Source: Calliphora vicina
Lineage: Eukaryota > Arthropoda > Insecta > Diptera > Calliphoridae
NCBI RefSeq assembly: GCF_958450345.1
Contig: NW_027052584.1
Location: 91,852 to 155,851, forward strand
Length of the DNA stretch: 64,000 nucleotides
Direction: 5' to 3'
Numbering within the stretch: the first letter of the stretch is position 1; each line of letters begins with the position of its first letter. This document shows positions 1-10,650 of this stretch, piece by piece. The notes under the pieces are model-generated. The model did not search any database. It was not told the DNA's origin and was given only the letters and a program-made list of their open reading frames with translations. A program made the translations under genes and the position numbers.

Positions 1-600
1 TCTTGCAAACATCAGAAAATATATATTTATTAAATTATATTTGTCATTGATGTGTATTTGTTATCGTTTTTCAAAGACTATTTGAAATTCCATTAAATAT
101 AAACAATGAATTCCATATAATGTTCATTTACTGTTATATATAGAGATAATTAATTTTTATTTTTAAGATATATTACGCTCTTTTTTCACATTCGGGTTGT
201 TTAAAGCCATGGTACAACAATTCATTCAGTTTATTGACGTTGCTGTGTATATTTTATTTTTTACCCAAAAAAGCTTGCTCTCTCGTTATAAGTTTTTAAA
301 AGTAAACGAATGGAATCCCCTAACTTCCAGTGATAATTTGTACAAATTATCAAGTACGCGAACTTACTTACTATAATTAGTACACAGTAATAACTTATGC
401 AAAAAAGTACATGTATTAACACATTTCTTGGCACCAAAGTTAACACCATTTTGAACATAATTCGCCAATACTTTTAACACGGTATTTTTTTAAAACGTTT
501 TAAACATCGTTTATCTATTAAGAAAAACGTCACTTACTTTGGTGATGACTACACTTTTTTTAAAAAATAACATTTTTAAATTTATTAAAAGTCCTATTTT
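1..600. repeat. Truncated copy of the foldback repeat (arm start joined to loop)
   Basis: Bases 1-150 match the outer part of the foldback left arm (compare 1596-1735 and 9940-10070). From about 168 the sequence jumps to what is loop sequence in the second foldback (compare 11119-11583), including the block that begins ATATTACGCTCTTTTTTCAC. The inner arm is therefore deleted. A minus-strand frame at 261-458 recurs at 11204-11440 with similar residues, but I recognise no domain and treat it as chance in A+T-rich DNA. The copy is cut by the window start. Confidence 0.6.
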
Positions 601-1220
601 TGGTTCAATTTCGTTTTAATGCACAAGCAACTTGCAAATTTATCGTTAAACGGTTATTCGGGAAAACAAAATTTGTATTATATAAAACATTCCCAATTTT
701 TAATCTGATACTTTCACTGAAATTTATTGTTGGGGGATAAGCTAGTTCATATGCACATTTTACTGGTTGATTAGACCAGATCATCAGGAAACCTTTTCCC
801 AAAAGCCATCTGACGTAAAATAATGTTAAAATACTATGAATATGCTGAATAAATATTTCTGCACTACTTCTTGCATGAACATACAATAATTTATTTTAAA
901 ATGCTATGAACATGTTGAATACACATTTGTAATATTTGTTACACTCTTATTTTTTGAAAATTGTGTATTCACGGGGGTATTCAATGGCCCAAAAATATGT
1001 AAATCAAGACATTTACTGTTTAACAAAATGTCCCGGTTTACCTATTTCATATCCAAAAACTAACCCACTATTACAAAGCAGGAATCTAAAAGCTTTGACT
1101 ACATTACTTCGTTTTATTTTATTAAATGATTTTATTTTCAAAATTGTTTGTTCAGCAATATTAGTTGAATTATATTGGTGTTAAAAATAGAAAGCATACA
1201 GACAAAACTAGTGTTTTCCA
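601..1220. repeat. Dispersed module M, copy 1
   Basis: An A+T-rich block found again at about 3760-4440 and 13150-13800, and in decayed form at 6480-7140, 17870-18660 and 39540-40190. It lies between foldback copies and Harbinger-type ends. The one thing that stands out is a small recurring reading frame (separate entry). No promoter or terminator is recognisable. Confidence 0.6.
984..1184 (+). other. Recurring small ORF (MAQKYVNQDIY...), copy 1, function unknown
   Basis: A 66-codon frame beginning MAQKYVNQDIYCLTKC and ending VELYWC. It recurs with an open frame at 4214-4420 and 13577-13777, and in broken form near 6726, 18066 and 39780, where the AAAAATATG stretch has become AAAAATAGG (a stop). 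Between copies 1 and 2, by eye, about five of eight differences are synonymous, which is weak evidence for past coding. The start chosen is the ATG shared by the three open copies; the frame upstream differs between copies. I recognise no family. It may simply be a repeat that happens to be open. Confidence 0.2.
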
Positions 1221-1350
1221 ATTTATTATTCCAGAGTAATAACACTAATGTTTTCTTTTAAAATTTAGAAAATTGTAATTGGTATCTTTTGTAAACTTTT
1301 AAATTAATGAATTTATAAATATTTAGCCTAAATGTATTGAGGATATCTAA

Positions 1351-1520
1351 AGGTAGGGTCAGACTACGCAAATTATTTGACACAATATGTTTCATGTGTT
1401 ATCAAAACTACATCAAATAATTCATGGGTTGATTTTGTGTTCACACTGAAATAATATCAAACACACAAAGGGGAAATATATTTGACTTGTTGTCACATAA
1501 ATAATTAGTAAATAAAGCTG
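1351..1520 (+). mobile_element. Left-end fragment of the Harbinger-type element, copy 1
   Basis: Starts with AGGTAGGGTCAGACTACGC directly after TAA, the same left terminus as the complete element at 13934. After about 170 bp it stops and foldback sequence begins (TATATCAATTAAATTTTAG). The right end is missing. The same truncation occurs at 4581 and 9685, so a foldback-bearing junction has been copied with it. Confidence 0.6.
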
Positions 1521-1928
1521 TATATCAATTAAATTTTAGATTAAATTAGGTTACAATGATAATAAATAAAATGTAAATGAATTATCATTTCACATCTTGC
1601 AAACATCAGAAAATATCTATTTATTAAATTATATTTGTCATTGATGTATATTTGTTATCGTTTTTCAAAGACTATTTGAAATTCCATTAAATATAAACAA
1701 TGAATTCCATATAATGTTATATATAGAGATAAATATAGAATGGTATCGGGTCAATGCAACACAGGTTGAATGTAATGATAATATTCATTTAACGTTTTTT
1801 AATGAATTTTCCCTTAAATAAAAATTGTGTACACATATCAACTAAATATTAAATTTTATATTAATTTAGGGTAATGAAAATTACGAGTAAAATCGGTACA
1901 TATAATTTAACCTAATTTGTTATTCACC

Positions 1929-2176
1929 TGACGTATTTTTGACAACTTCTAGAAAAATTGCCGAACAATACTATTTTAGTTCGGTCGATTTTCGTATCTC
2001 TCCAGTTAGGCAGTTAACATGATCAATTGTTCCGTGGTTTTTACGGAATACGAATTGATGATTTGGGATAATGATTAATATTTAAGAATGTTATCTGTGC
2101 GATGCCACTGTCACATTCTTGGGAGTTTCAATCATTCTGTATACTCCTAGAAGCAAAATCGCATTGAATTGAATTT
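1929..2176 (-). pseudogene. Jockey-like non-LTR RT fragment in FB1 left arm
   Basis: Reverse complement of the segment that is best read at 38878-39102, where it encodes IIPNHQFVFRKNHST, an RT palm-domain signature of Jockey-type LINEs. Only a small part of the RT domain is present; frameshifts and deletions prevent any function. It is mirrored in the right arm at 2880-3172. Confidence 0.6.
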
Positions 2177-2879
2177 GTCCATCTAAATATACATTTTCGA
2201 CAGTATGTGTGTTCGCGTACTTTCCAGTAAATAATATCCAGTAACTTTATTTGAGAGAGTAAAAATAAATTAATCTTAATACGAAAACTTACAAAAAATG
2301 TATGCGAACAACAATTTGTAAAACATATTTTATATTTTATTATTCATAACGTTTGTCTTGTGTTATGTTTTATATTTTCTTTGCAGACTTGTAAATAGTA
2401 TTAATTTTCATATTTTTAGTTTTGTTTGCATATTTGCAACCATATGTTTCAAAAATATTTTTTATGTTTATATTTTTTACTGGACACAAACTGTCCAGTA
2501 AAAATATCATGTTTTCTATCTACGAACTGTCACTTTAAACCAGTAAAAATATCAACATAGTCCAGTAAAAAATATCAACATAAAAAATATGTTTGAAACA
2601 TATGGTTGCAAATATGCAAACAAAACTAAAAATATGAAAATTAATACTATTTTCAAGTCTGCAAAGAAAATATAAAACATAACACAAGACAAACGTTATG
2701 AATAATAAAATATAAAATATTTTTACAAATTGTTGTTCGCATACATTTTTTGTAAGTTTTCGTATTAAGATTAATTTATTTTTACTCTCTCAAATAAAGT
2801 TACTGGATATTATTTACTGGAAAGTACGCGAACACACATATTGTCGAAAATTTATATTTAGCTGGACAAATTCAATTCA

Positions 2880-3172
2880 ATGCGATTTTGCTTCTAGGAG
2901 TATACCGAATGATTGAAACTCCCAATAATGTGACAGTAGCATCGTCCTACAGACAATTAGATTATTGCCGTATATGCCTAAACTGTTTATTAGAATAATG
3001 CAAGATAACATTCTTAAATATTAATCATTATCCCAAATCATCAATTCGTATTCCGTAAAAACCACGGAACAATTGATCATGTCAACCGCCTAACTGGAGA
3101 GATACGAAAATCGACCGAACTAAAATAGTATTGTTCGGCAATTTTTCTAGAAGTTGTCAAAAACACGTCAGA
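2880..3172 (+). pseudogene. Jockey-like non-LTR RT fragment in FB1 right arm
   Basis: Forward copy of the RT fossil. The bases at 3040-3110 correspond to the region encoding NHQF..RKN.GTIDHVN..T.E in decayed form. It is the inverted partner of 1929-2176. No catalytic YxDD box is included; the fragment ends upstream of it at the CAGATGAATAAC motif shared by all copies. Confidence 0.6.
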
Positions 3173-3578
3173 TGAATAACAAATTAGGTTAAATTATATG
3201 TAACGATTTTACTCGTAATTTGCATTACCCTAAATTAATATAAAATTTAATATTTATTTGATATTTGTACACAATTTTTATTTAAGGGAAAACTCATTAA
3301 AAACCGTTAAATGAATATTATCATTACATTCAACCTTTGTTGCATTGACCCGATACCATTTTATATTTATCTATATATATAACATTATATGGAATTCATT
3401 GTTTATATTTAATGGAATTTCAAATAGTCTTTGAAAAACGATAACAAATATACATTAATGACAAATATAATTTAATAAATATATATTTTCTGATGTTTGC
3501 AAGATGTGAAATGCCAATTCATTTACATTTTATTTATTATCATTGTACCCTAAATTAATCTAAACTTTAGTTGATATA

Positions 3579-4580
3579 TGCACATACGTTATATCTAAGG
3601 GAAAATTCATTCAACTTATGTTGCATTGACCCGATAACATTTTATATTTATCTATATATATATATAACATTAAATGACCATTTATGGAATTAATTGTTTA
3701 AATTCAATTTAATGGAATTTCAAAAAAGTCTCAAAAACAATAAGACTATACATCAGTGACAAATATGTTTTATATTGTCTATTGCCTTCGCAAGAAAATC
3801 AAAATAAAGCGAGTTGCCAGTTTCGTTTTAATGCACAAGCAACTTGCAAATTTATCGTTAAACGGTTATTCGGGAATACAAAATTTGTATTTTATAAAAC
3901 TGTTTTATTATAAATTCCCAATTTTTAATTTGATACTTTCACTGAAATGTATTGTTGGGAGATAAGCTAGTTCATATGCGCATTTTACTGGTTGCTTAGA
4001 CCAGATCATCAGGAAACCTTTTCCCAAAAGCCTATTCATCTGACGTAAAATAATTTTAAAATACTATGAATATGCTGAATAAATATTTCTGCACTACTTC
4101 TTGCATGAACATACAATAATTTATTTTAAAATGCTATGAACATGTTGAATAAACATTTGTAATATTTGTTACACTCTTATTTTTTGAAAATTGTGTATTC
4201 ACGGGGGACAAAAATGGCCCAAAAATATGTAAATCAAGATATTTATTGTTTAACAAAATGTCCTGGTTTACCTATTGTATATCCAAAAACTAACTCACTA
4301 TTACAAAGTAGGAATCTAAACGCTTTGACTACATTACTTCGTTTTATTTTATTAAATGATTTTATTTTCAAAATTGTTTGTTCAGCAATATTAGTTGAAT
4401 TGTATTGGTGTTTAAAATAGAAAGAATACAGACAAAACTAGTGTTTTCCAATTTATTATTCCAGAGCAATAACACTAATGTTTTCTTTTAAAATTTAGAA
4501 AATTGTAATTTGTATATTTTGTAAACTTTTAAATTAATGAATTTATAAATATTTATCCTAAATGTATTGAGGTTATCTAA
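3579..4580. repeat. Module M copy 2 with flanking A+T-rich DNA
   Basis: Begins with a short degenerate second copy of the outer foldback sequence (TTGCATTGACCCGATAACAT near 3625), continues into module M, and ends at TATCTAA, the TAA target of the next Harbinger-type left end. It carries the second open copy of the small ORF at 4214-4420 (MAQK... to ...YWCLK). No other gene is seen. Confidence 0.55.
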
Positions 4581-4761
4581 AGGTAGGGTCAGACTACGCA
4601 GATTATTTGACACACGATGTTTCATGTGTTATCAAAACTACATCAAATAATTCATGGGTTGATTTTGTGTTCACACTGAAATACTATCAAACACACAAAG
4701 GGGAAATATATTTGACTTGTTGTCACATAAATAATTAGTAAATAAAGATGTAAAACAACTT
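4581..4761 (+). mobile_element. Left-end fragment of the Harbinger-type element, copy 2
   Basis: Same left terminus (AGGTAGGGTCAGACTACGC) after TAA, truncated after about 180 bp at ACAACTTCATATATCAATTA, where foldback arm sequence starts. The following arm (4762-5167) is incomplete and joins unit R at CTGGCATCCCTAGG. Confidence 0.6.
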
Positions 4762-5167
4762 CATATATCAATTAAATTTTAGATTAAATTAGGTTACAAT
4801 GATAATATATAAAATGTAAATGCATTATCATTTCACATCTTGCAAACATCAGAAAATATATATTTATTAAATTATATTTGTCATTGATGTGTATTTGTTA
4901 TCGTTTTTCAAAGACTATTTGAAATTCCATTAAATATAAACAATGAATTCCATATAATGTTCATTTAATGTTATATATAGAGATAAATATGAAATGGTAT
5001 CGGGTTAATGCAACAAAGGTTGAATGTAATGATTTAACGTTTTTAAATATTTTTTTTAATGAATTTTCCCTTAAATAAAAATTGTGTACAAATATCAACT
5101 AAATATTAAATTTTATATTAATTTAGGGTAATGCAAATTACGAGTAAAATCGTTATATATAATTTAA
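4762..5167. repeat. Partial foldback left arm
   Basis: Matches 1521-1920 and 9867-10260 in order, then stops where the others continue into the RT fossil. There is no opposing arm nearby, so it is a solo half-arm. Confidence 0.6.
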
Positions 5168-7683
5168 CTTAATCTGGCATCCCTAGGTGGCACCCAGTTA
5201 AAGTCGGTTCAATTTAAAACATAATTTAATTTTAACTATATCTGCAATACATATGTTATAAATGTAGTCACTACATTATCACGAAAATGGCCTCAAATGA
5301 GGTTTTCGATATGAAAAATGTTGTTTTATGTAAATAAAATCAAAAGTTGTTTCCAAATTACATTCATTTAGTACTTGTTGTCCATGTGCGTAGAAACCAG
5401 CGTAGCTACATATCGAATTTGTTAGTTTAACATATATTACAATTATTGTAATTCTAAAATAGAACTGTATTTTAAGTATCGTGATATATATTGTATAATT
5501 GTCCATTTAGGGTAATGTGCATTAAGAGTAAAATCATTATAGATTCTTCGAACATAATTTTTATTATCCGATTAAATGTAGGTCCCCGGATAATAATATA
5601 TTTATATTGAACTTAGAAAACGTATGCTTTGATTATGATTCAAAGTCGGAATAAATTTAAATCTGACGTAGCATAATTTTAAAATGCTGTGACCATGCTG
5701 AATATAATATACGTAATATTTGTTGCAATACTTCTCACCAACTCAATCTTAGTATACACGTTTCGTTGAATAAGCAACGGTGTACATATGCTATAACTAT
5801 CCAATTATTAGTAAGCATACGTTTTTTAACGTGGTTTGATTTCTTTCTTATGGAAAATATGTTTATTCAAGTGAAATTAACACTATTTTTTAATAATCAA
5901 TGCGTAATATTTTTGATACCAGCACTTATGTGGCACATGTATACAAAATTACCATAATTATGATTTAATCATTTTCATTATTCTTACATTAACTTTTTAA
6001 TATTCTGAACGTAATATTTAACGTTTATTTGGCATATATATGGGGGATTTCACGTCAAGATTTCACTTTTACAATCGATGTCTTTGTACCAATGATAGCA
6101 TGGTGCAAATTTAACTTTAGGCCAACCATGTGATTTTTATCATCCATGTAACTTATTACCTATTGACTTAGCAAAATGTGTCCCAACTAGTCAGGTGAAT
6201 AACAGTATAATTATTCCGAATTTGAATCATAATCAAAGCATGCGTTTTACAAGTTCAATATAAATATATTAAATTGGAGTATACGTATTATCCGGGGATC
6301 TGCATTCAATAGGGTACTAAAAATTATGTTCGAATACTCATAAAGCTTTTACTCTTAATTTGTATTACTACCCTAAATTGACAATTATGTAGACTCTAAA
6401 ATGTAATATTAGTTGTTGATATTGTTACACACTTGTTAAGGGAAAATACATGTAGCAATTATATTGTTGTCGTTTATGATTACATTTAACAAGTTAAACA
6501 TTCTCAATTTTTAATTTGATTATTTCACTGAAATTTATTGTTGGTTGATAGGCTAGTTCATACGCGCATTTCACTGGTTACTTAGGCCAGATCATCAGGA
6601 AACCTTTCCACAAAAGGGGAATCTGACGTAAAATAATTGTAAAATGCTATGAATACGCTAATAAACATTTGTAATATTCATTGTACGCTTATTTTTTGAA
6701 AATTATTTATTCACGGGGCACAAACATGGCCCAAAAATAGGTAAAGCAGGACATTTATTTTTTAACAAAATATACTGATTTACCAATTTTATATCCTCGA
6801 AAAACTAACTCATTATTTGAAATTATATTACAAAAAGGGAAAGGGGCAAAAGGGTAAAAGGGGGAAAACTTCAATACACATAATTTGGTACTTTTTTGCA
6901 AAAGTACGGTTTCTATATTCCATATTGTGTACTTTTATTTATTGTTTTTAATAAAAACTTTTGCGATGTCATTGAGTTTCGAACACCTGTGGTTCGATTA
7001 CAAAGCAGGAATCTAAACGCTTTGACTAAATCAATTCGTTTATTTTGATATTTAACAAATTATTTTATTTTCACAATTGTTTGTTCAGCAATGGTAAATT
7101 ATATTAGTTGAATTCTATTGGTGTTAAAAATAGAAATAATACATACAAAACTAGTTTTTTCCAATTTATTTTTCCAGACCAATAACACTACTGCTTTATT
7201 TTAAAATTTAGAAAATTGTAATTGGTAATTTTTGGTAAACTTTTTAATTTAATGAATTTATAAATATTTATCCTAAATGTATTGAGGATCTCTAAGTTAA
7301 TGAATCTGTTTCTGGAAAATCTATGTAAACCATATTAGCTAGACAAATAAATATTAAAGCATATCAGTAATATTTTGTTTTGGTGCATCGTCTTAATTTC
7401 CATTATAATTATTGAACATAACTAACACATATTTTAAACTAAATGCTTGCTCAAAACGAAATAAAGGGGCAGTGTTTTTTGATTCGATTTTAATTTATTA
7501 CTTTTAATTTATATTAGAGGTGACCTGACATATACCGTTGTCAAAAATTTTTAGTTGTTTTGAAACAACTCACACAACTTTGTACCGATTTCAAAATTTA
7601 AAACATTTACGGAAAAGGAAAACCAACATTCATAAAATGTATAATTTCTGAAATTTGTTTACACAATTTGTACTCAACTATAT
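5168..7683. repeat. Unit R, copy 1 (A+T-rich repeat, no gene)
   Basis: Starts at the block CTGGCATCCCTAGGTGGCAC, also seen at 16264 and 40934. It includes the palindromic motif CCTCAAATGAGG near 5292, paired TTATCCGG blocks, a line starting GGGGGATTTCACGTCAAG near 6042, decayed module M with a G-rich insertion (6837-6864), and the block GAGGTGACCTGACA near 7517 that recurs at 16052, 19082 and 40615. It ends in the flank of the LTR. Short frames here are not conserved enough to call genes. Confidence 0.55.
6837..6864 (+). other. Putative G-quadruplex motif, copy 1
   Basis: Four G-runs (3, 4, 3 and 5 G) separated by loops AAA, CAAAA and TAAAA. This fits the usual G3+N1-7 pattern and stands out in A+T-rich DNA. 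It belongs to a roughly 170-200 bp insertion inside module M, absent from the copies at 1069, 4305 and 13668. The copy at 18185-18214 keeps the motif; the one near 39888 has lost a run. Confidence 0.6.
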
Positions 7684-7984
7684 TGTAGTGTACCAACACA
7701 CTTCGCTATACACCTACATAATAATAATATAAACAATGTAAAGTACATTTGAGTGAAATGTGTCATGTTGCACATATGTTACACACAAAACACTCACATG
7801 CACTAAATATCACTCAAATGTAATAGCCAATAGGAAAATAGAATTATGATTAGACTAAGATCGATTATTAATTAGAATAAGAGAGGGGATACTAGGGAAG
7901 AAATTCGGAAATTGGCGTATTGAATACCATAGACACCTGGATGCCGGTCTAAGATAAAAATCTAATAACAAAGCGTACCTTACA
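7684..7984 (+). repeat. 5' LTR of copy A, with internal deletion
   Basis: Begins TGTAGTGTACCAACACAC and ends ACCTTACA. Compared with the 399-bp LTR at 19253-19651 it lacks about 98 bp. GGGGATACTA runs straight into GGGAAGAAATTCGG, which removes the TATA-like TATATAAG and the probable start region. This LTR is unlikely to drive transcription. Confidence 0.8.
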
Positions 7985-8220
7985 TGGCGATCATGCCCTC
8001 AAATCCTGGAAAGTTCCTGCACTAAAAACAAAAAAAGCAAGAAATGTGGTTCCAAAGTCAGGAACAACTAAATATTAATAATAATAATAGTAATAGCAAC
8101 AATTTAGATAAATTTATAATATATTGCCTTGTAATAATTTTAGTCGGGTATGGAATTTATAAATTAAATATTTATATAAAAAATTTAATAAGAAAAGAAG
8201 TTAATAATAGCATAGCATAA

Positions 8221-9155
8221 ATGGAAACAATAAAAGATAACATATATAAAATATACTCAAATCTAAAAAAATCTGCAAATATGAAATACACTAAAGAAAC
8301 TGTAATTAGTAAGATAACCGAACTAGAGAAATACAAAGAACTAGAAAGTTTAGAAATAAAAACTATAGAACAAACATTGAAAACAGAGACACTAAAACTG
8401 TACAATAAGACAAAAGATTTATTAATAAAACAACTAACAGAAAAAGAAAAAATTGCAGAATTTAATATAGAAACCACATAAAAAGTGGTACCGACGTTTA
8501 CGGGAACACATAGTGAACTAGACGGTTTTCTGAAGATCGTAGAATTATTGAATACGGAAGGAAAACGACAATGTATAGAGGTCGTGTATCACATAAAACT
8601 TAATCCCAAAGTAAGTATCAACTAGTCCCGAACCTACAGATTATGCGTCTTTAGAAAACACATTAAAGGAAAAATTTTGATCGAAAACGACAGTCTCCCA
8701 AATATACACAAATTTGCCGAATATTACTCAGTATAATTGTCCTGTACATGTATTTAGGGATAAATTACTCAAGGAAATAGCCGAATTAAACAAATTACAA
8801 ATACAAGAATTAGGACATAATATAACCATTTTAGAAGACAATAAATTTATTCAAAAATGGCTTGAATGACCAGTTGAAACAAACAGTCTTTGCTGCCCAA
8901 CCAAAGACACTTGTGGAAGCGATTAACCTGGCAATTGAGATCGAGCAAACGAATGAAGCCCACGTAATGCACTATAGATCCTCGTATCCGGCACAAAAGT
9001 ATCAAAATAGATACAACAATTTCAACAGAGATAACAGCTATAACAGGAATAATTACAGAAACCAACCGCAAAATGTACGAATGATCGAAGATCAGGGAAA
9101 CACCAGGGCTCGGACTACAACTATATTTCAGACAGCCAAAATTAAGAATGTATAA
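8221..9155 (+). pseudogene. gag: gag of retroelement copy A (broken)
   Basis: Starts at METIKDNIYKIYSNLKK, the same start as copy B. A TTA-to-TAA change ends the frame at 8481. Further small deletions follow near 8547 and 8615. The later part (8862-9155) reads NDQLKQTVFAAQPKTLVEAI then a matrix/capsid-like AINLAIEIEQTNEA stretch. Copy A keeps 37 bases around 8859-8895 that copy B has lost, so here A is closer to ancestral. The Asn/Arg-rich C-terminal repeat is much shorter than in B. Gag would form the particle; this copy cannot make it whole. Confidence 0.75.
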
Positions 9156-9555
9156 AATATCAAACCAAAATACAAACTATATAGTACTTCAGCACAAAGG
9201 CCATGATTTAACATTCTTAGTATATACTGGCGCAGATATTTCAATATGCAAAGTAACAAAACAACTTAATAGCGAAGAATACTAAACTGATGAGAAATGC
9301 AAATTAACAGGTATTTCAAAAGAAGAAATTTACTCGATGGGAACCATTAATTTAAAATTAGCGATCGGTAACAATACACATATACACAAATTCCAATTAG
9401 TCGACAACAAATGTCCAATAGAACACACGGAATAATTGGCAGAAATTTTCTAAAAAGATTTGTATGTAAAATTGATTATGAAACATTCACTTTGTCATTA
9501 AACGATGATGAGAATATCATAGCTTTACACATGCATTCAAAACCACTTAACATAC
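9149..9555 (+). pseudogene. pol: Aspartic protease region of copy A (inactive)
   Basis: Homologous to 21015-21420. The active-site triad region reads YTGAD where copy B has DTGAD, so the catalytic Asp is replaced by Tyr (near 9227). A stop (TAA) follows near 9283, and a one-base loss near 9424 shifts the frame. The later IIGRNFL motif near 9431, typical of retropepsin C-terminal parts, is still readable. The sequence then breaks off at 9555. Confidence 0.7.
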
Positions 9556-9866
9556 TTTATTATTCCAGACCAATAACACTAATGTTTCTTTTAAAATTTA
9601 GAAAATTGTAATTGGTATCTTTTGTAAACTTTTAAATTAATGAATTTATAAATATTTACCCGAAATGTATTGGAGGATATCTAAAGGTAGGGTCAGACTA
9701 CGCAAATTATTTGACACAATATGTTTCATGTGTTATCAAAACTACATCAAATAATTCATGGGTTGATTTTGTGTTCACACTGAAATACTATCAAACACAC
9801 ACAGGGGAAATATATTTGACTTGTTGTCACATAAATAATTATTAAATAAAGCTGTAAATAACTTCA
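9556..9866. repeat. Module M end plus Harbinger-type left-end fragment, copy 3
   Basis: 9556-9681 matches 1225-1347 (CCAGACCAATAACACTAATG). TAA then AGGTAGGGTCAGACTACGC at 9685 is the Harbinger-type left end, again cut at about 9866 by foldback sequence. The junction at 9555/9556 marks the boundary between the two large blocks. Confidence 0.55.
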
Positions 9867-10265
9867 TATATCAATTAAATTTTAGATTAATTTAGGGTAC
9901 AATGATTATAAATAAAATGTAAATGAATTGGCATTTCACATCTTGCAAACATCAGAAAATATCTATTTATTAAATTATATTTGTCATTGATGTGTATTTG
10001 TTATCGTTTTTCAAAGACTATTTGAAATTCCATATAATGTTCATTTAATGTTATATATAGAGATACATATGAACTGGTATCGGGTCAATGCAACAAAGGT
10101 TGAATGTAATGATTTAACGTTTTTAAATAGTTTTTTTTAATGAATTTTCCCTTAAATAAAAATTGTGTACAAATATCAACTAAATATTAAATTTTATATT
10201 AATTTAGGGTAATGCAAATTACGAGTAAAATCGTTATATATAATTTAACTTAATTTGTTATTCAT

Positions 10266-10650
10266 CTGACGTATTTTTGACAACTTCTAGAAAAATTGCC
10301 GAACAATACTCTTTTAGTTCGGTCGATTTTCGTATCTCTCCAGTTAGGCGGTTAACATGATAAATTGTTCCGTGGTTTTACGGAATACGAATTGATGGTT
10401 TGATAATGTTCTCTTGCATTATTCTAATAAACAGTTTATACAGATACGGCAATAATATAATTGTCTGTAGGACGATGCCACTGTCACATCCTTGGGAGAT
10501 TAATATCTAAGAATGCTCTATTGCATTATTCTAATAAACAGTTTAGACAGATACGGCAACAATCCAATTGTATGTAGGACGATGCCACTGTCACATCCTT
10601 GGGAGTTTCAATCATTCGGATATACTCCTAGAAGCAAAATCGCATTGAAT
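10266..10650 (-). pseudogene. Jockey-like RT fragment in FB2 left arm, partly duplicated
   Basis: Reverse-strand copy of the RT fossil. The part matching the SKLF region (CAGTTTA.ACAGATACGGCAA) occurs twice, at about 10430 and 10539, from a local tandem duplication absent from other copies. Not functional. Confidence 0.6.

Larger units (their letters stand above)
1521..3578. repeat. Foldback element FB1: about 1-kb inverted arms with a short spacer
   Basis: The left arm (about 1521-2490) is repeated in reverse complement at about 2560-3578. For example TCTTGCAAACATCAGAAAAT at 1596 pairs with its complement ending at 3505. The spacer (about 2490-2560) contains short direct pieces such as CCAGTAAAAATATCA. 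Each arm carries a fossil of a non-LTR reverse transcriptase (separate entries), so the RT fragment exists in head-to-head orientation. FB1 looks like a version of FB2 (9867-12971) that has lost most of its loop. No transposase is present. Confidence 0.75.
7684..9555 (+). mobile_element. Truncated 412/mdg1-type LTR retroelement, copy A
   Basis: Provirus with a 5' LTR, primer site, gag and the start of pol, cut off at about 9555. There it joins module M-type sequence (TATTATTCCAGACCAATAAC) instead of the rest of pol. Its left flank (ACTCAACTATAT) is identical to that of copy B at 19241-19252, so both derive from one insertion that was later duplicated with its flank. There is no 3' LTR. Confidence 0.8.

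Noticed and set aside
5279..5506. Minus-strand 75-codon frame, repeated at 16614-16841
   Set aside because: Lies in repeat DNA that forms part of unit R, with a palindromic motif; no domain, and its copies are explained by block duplication.
8172..8477. Minus-strand hydrophobic ORF opposite gag (also 19825-20211)
   Set aside because: Shadow of the Lys/Asn/Ile-rich gag; antisense of such codons always looks like a membrane protein.
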